Assembly (NCBI GenBank): GCA_012269555.1
Contig: JAAXKA010000146.1
Location: forward strand, 1 to 64,000
Length of the DNA stretch: 64,000 nt
Direction: 5' to 3'
Source: Alphaproteobacteria bacterium
GTDB taxonomy: Bacteria > Pseudomonadota > Alphaproteobacteria > Puniceispirillales > Puniceispirillaceae
Positions 63,925 through 64,000 of the stretch are shown piece by piece (positions within the stretch are counted from its first letter, which is position 1; each line of letters starts with the position of its first letter). The translations under genes and the position numbers were made by a program. Under the pieces are notes generated by a model, which searched no databases, was not told the origin of the DNA, and saw only the letters and a list, made by a program, of their open reading frames with translations.

Positions 63925-64000
63925 TTATGTAGCTGCAATTAGATCGATTTCAACAGAAGCTCCAACAGCTAATCCAGTTACCCCGATACATGTTCTTGCG
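63925..64000 (-). CDS. RidA/YjgF family protein, C-terminal end only
   Basis: Read on the minus strand, the last 25 residues are Ala-Arg-Thr-Cys-Ile-Gly-Val-Thr-Gly-Leu-Ala-Val-Gly-Ala-Ser-Val-Glu-Ile-Asp-Leu-Ile-Ala and a short end before TAA. This matches the C-terminus of RidA-type enamine/imine deaminases (Arg-x-Cys-x-Gly-Val ... Gly-Ala-x-Val-Glu-Ile). The start is beyond the window, so assignment rests on this short piece. Confidence 0.6.
   Translation of the reverse strand, partial: ARTCIGVTGLAVGASVEIDLIAAT

Overview
The window looks like chromosomal core sequence from a low-GC, gene-dense alphaproteobacterium, plausibly a streamlined pelagic marine lineage. The alphaproteobacterial assignment rests on gene content and order. 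The F0 ATP synthase operon is split off as atpI-atpB-atpE-atpF'-atpF next to smc. tldD is divergent from coxB-coxA-ctaB-(small ORF)-ctaG-coxC. Other supporting orders are ispH-thrB-rnhA, lspA with a DUF3035 lipoprotein, smc-dsbA-DUF721 with mutY, purH-heparinase-rsmB, SDHAF4/DUF1674, and a kinase-fold ThrB. The marine or SAR116-like placement is only a guess. No transposase, integrase, phage gene, CRISPR array or plasmid function is visible, and base and codon usage look even throughout. Intergenic gaps are short: the longest, about 300 bases, lies between tldD and coxB.

Layout. 0-8 kb: the 3' half of an MFS transporter, GluQRS, an alpha/beta hydrolase, an HNH nuclease, dsbB, a DedA-like membrane protein, tRNA-Leu(CAA), an IclR regulator, ChaC and an MscS channel. 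7.6-19 kb: ribF-ileS-lspA-DUF3035-mutL on the plus strand, rsmD and rluB on the minus strand, then tadA, purD and xseA. 19-25 kb: late lipid A assembly (DUF374 acyltransferase, waaA, lpxK, lpxL) divergent from an MsbA-like flippase. 25-33 kb: a tyrosine-phosphatase-like protein, tldE/pmbA, argC, ubiA, rsmE, gshA and tldD. 33-39 kb: the aa3-type cytochrome oxidase cluster, closed by a clear intrinsic terminator before surf1-thrC. 40-46 kb: algH, an ScsB/DsbD-type electron transporter with a peroxiredoxin, rnhA-thrB-ispH and a small lipoprotein. 46-55 kb: F0 ATP synthase, smc, dsbA, DciA-like and mutY. 55-64 kb: purH, a heparinase II/III protein, rsmB, SDHAF4, DUF1491, hisD, a secreted SNase-like protein, a secreted SOUL protein and the 3' end of a RidA-family gene.

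Functional threads include respiration (cytochrome oxidase subunits plus assembly factors CtaB, CtaG, Surf1, and F0), envelope assembly (lipid A, LspA, BamF-like lipoprotein), thiol redox (DsbA, DsbB, ScsB, GshA, ChaC, Prx), DNA repair (MutL, MutY, XseA, Smc) and rRNA/tRNA modification (RsmB, RsmD, RsmE, RluB, TadA, GluQRS).

I found no convincing previously undescribed multi-gene system. The most checkable oddities are an 8-codon leader ORF whose stop overlaps the coxC start, a pentanucleotide repeat in rluB, a GluQRS with a long N-terminal extension and a degraded zinc site, paired hairpins upstream of coxB, and a few small uncharacterised proteins.
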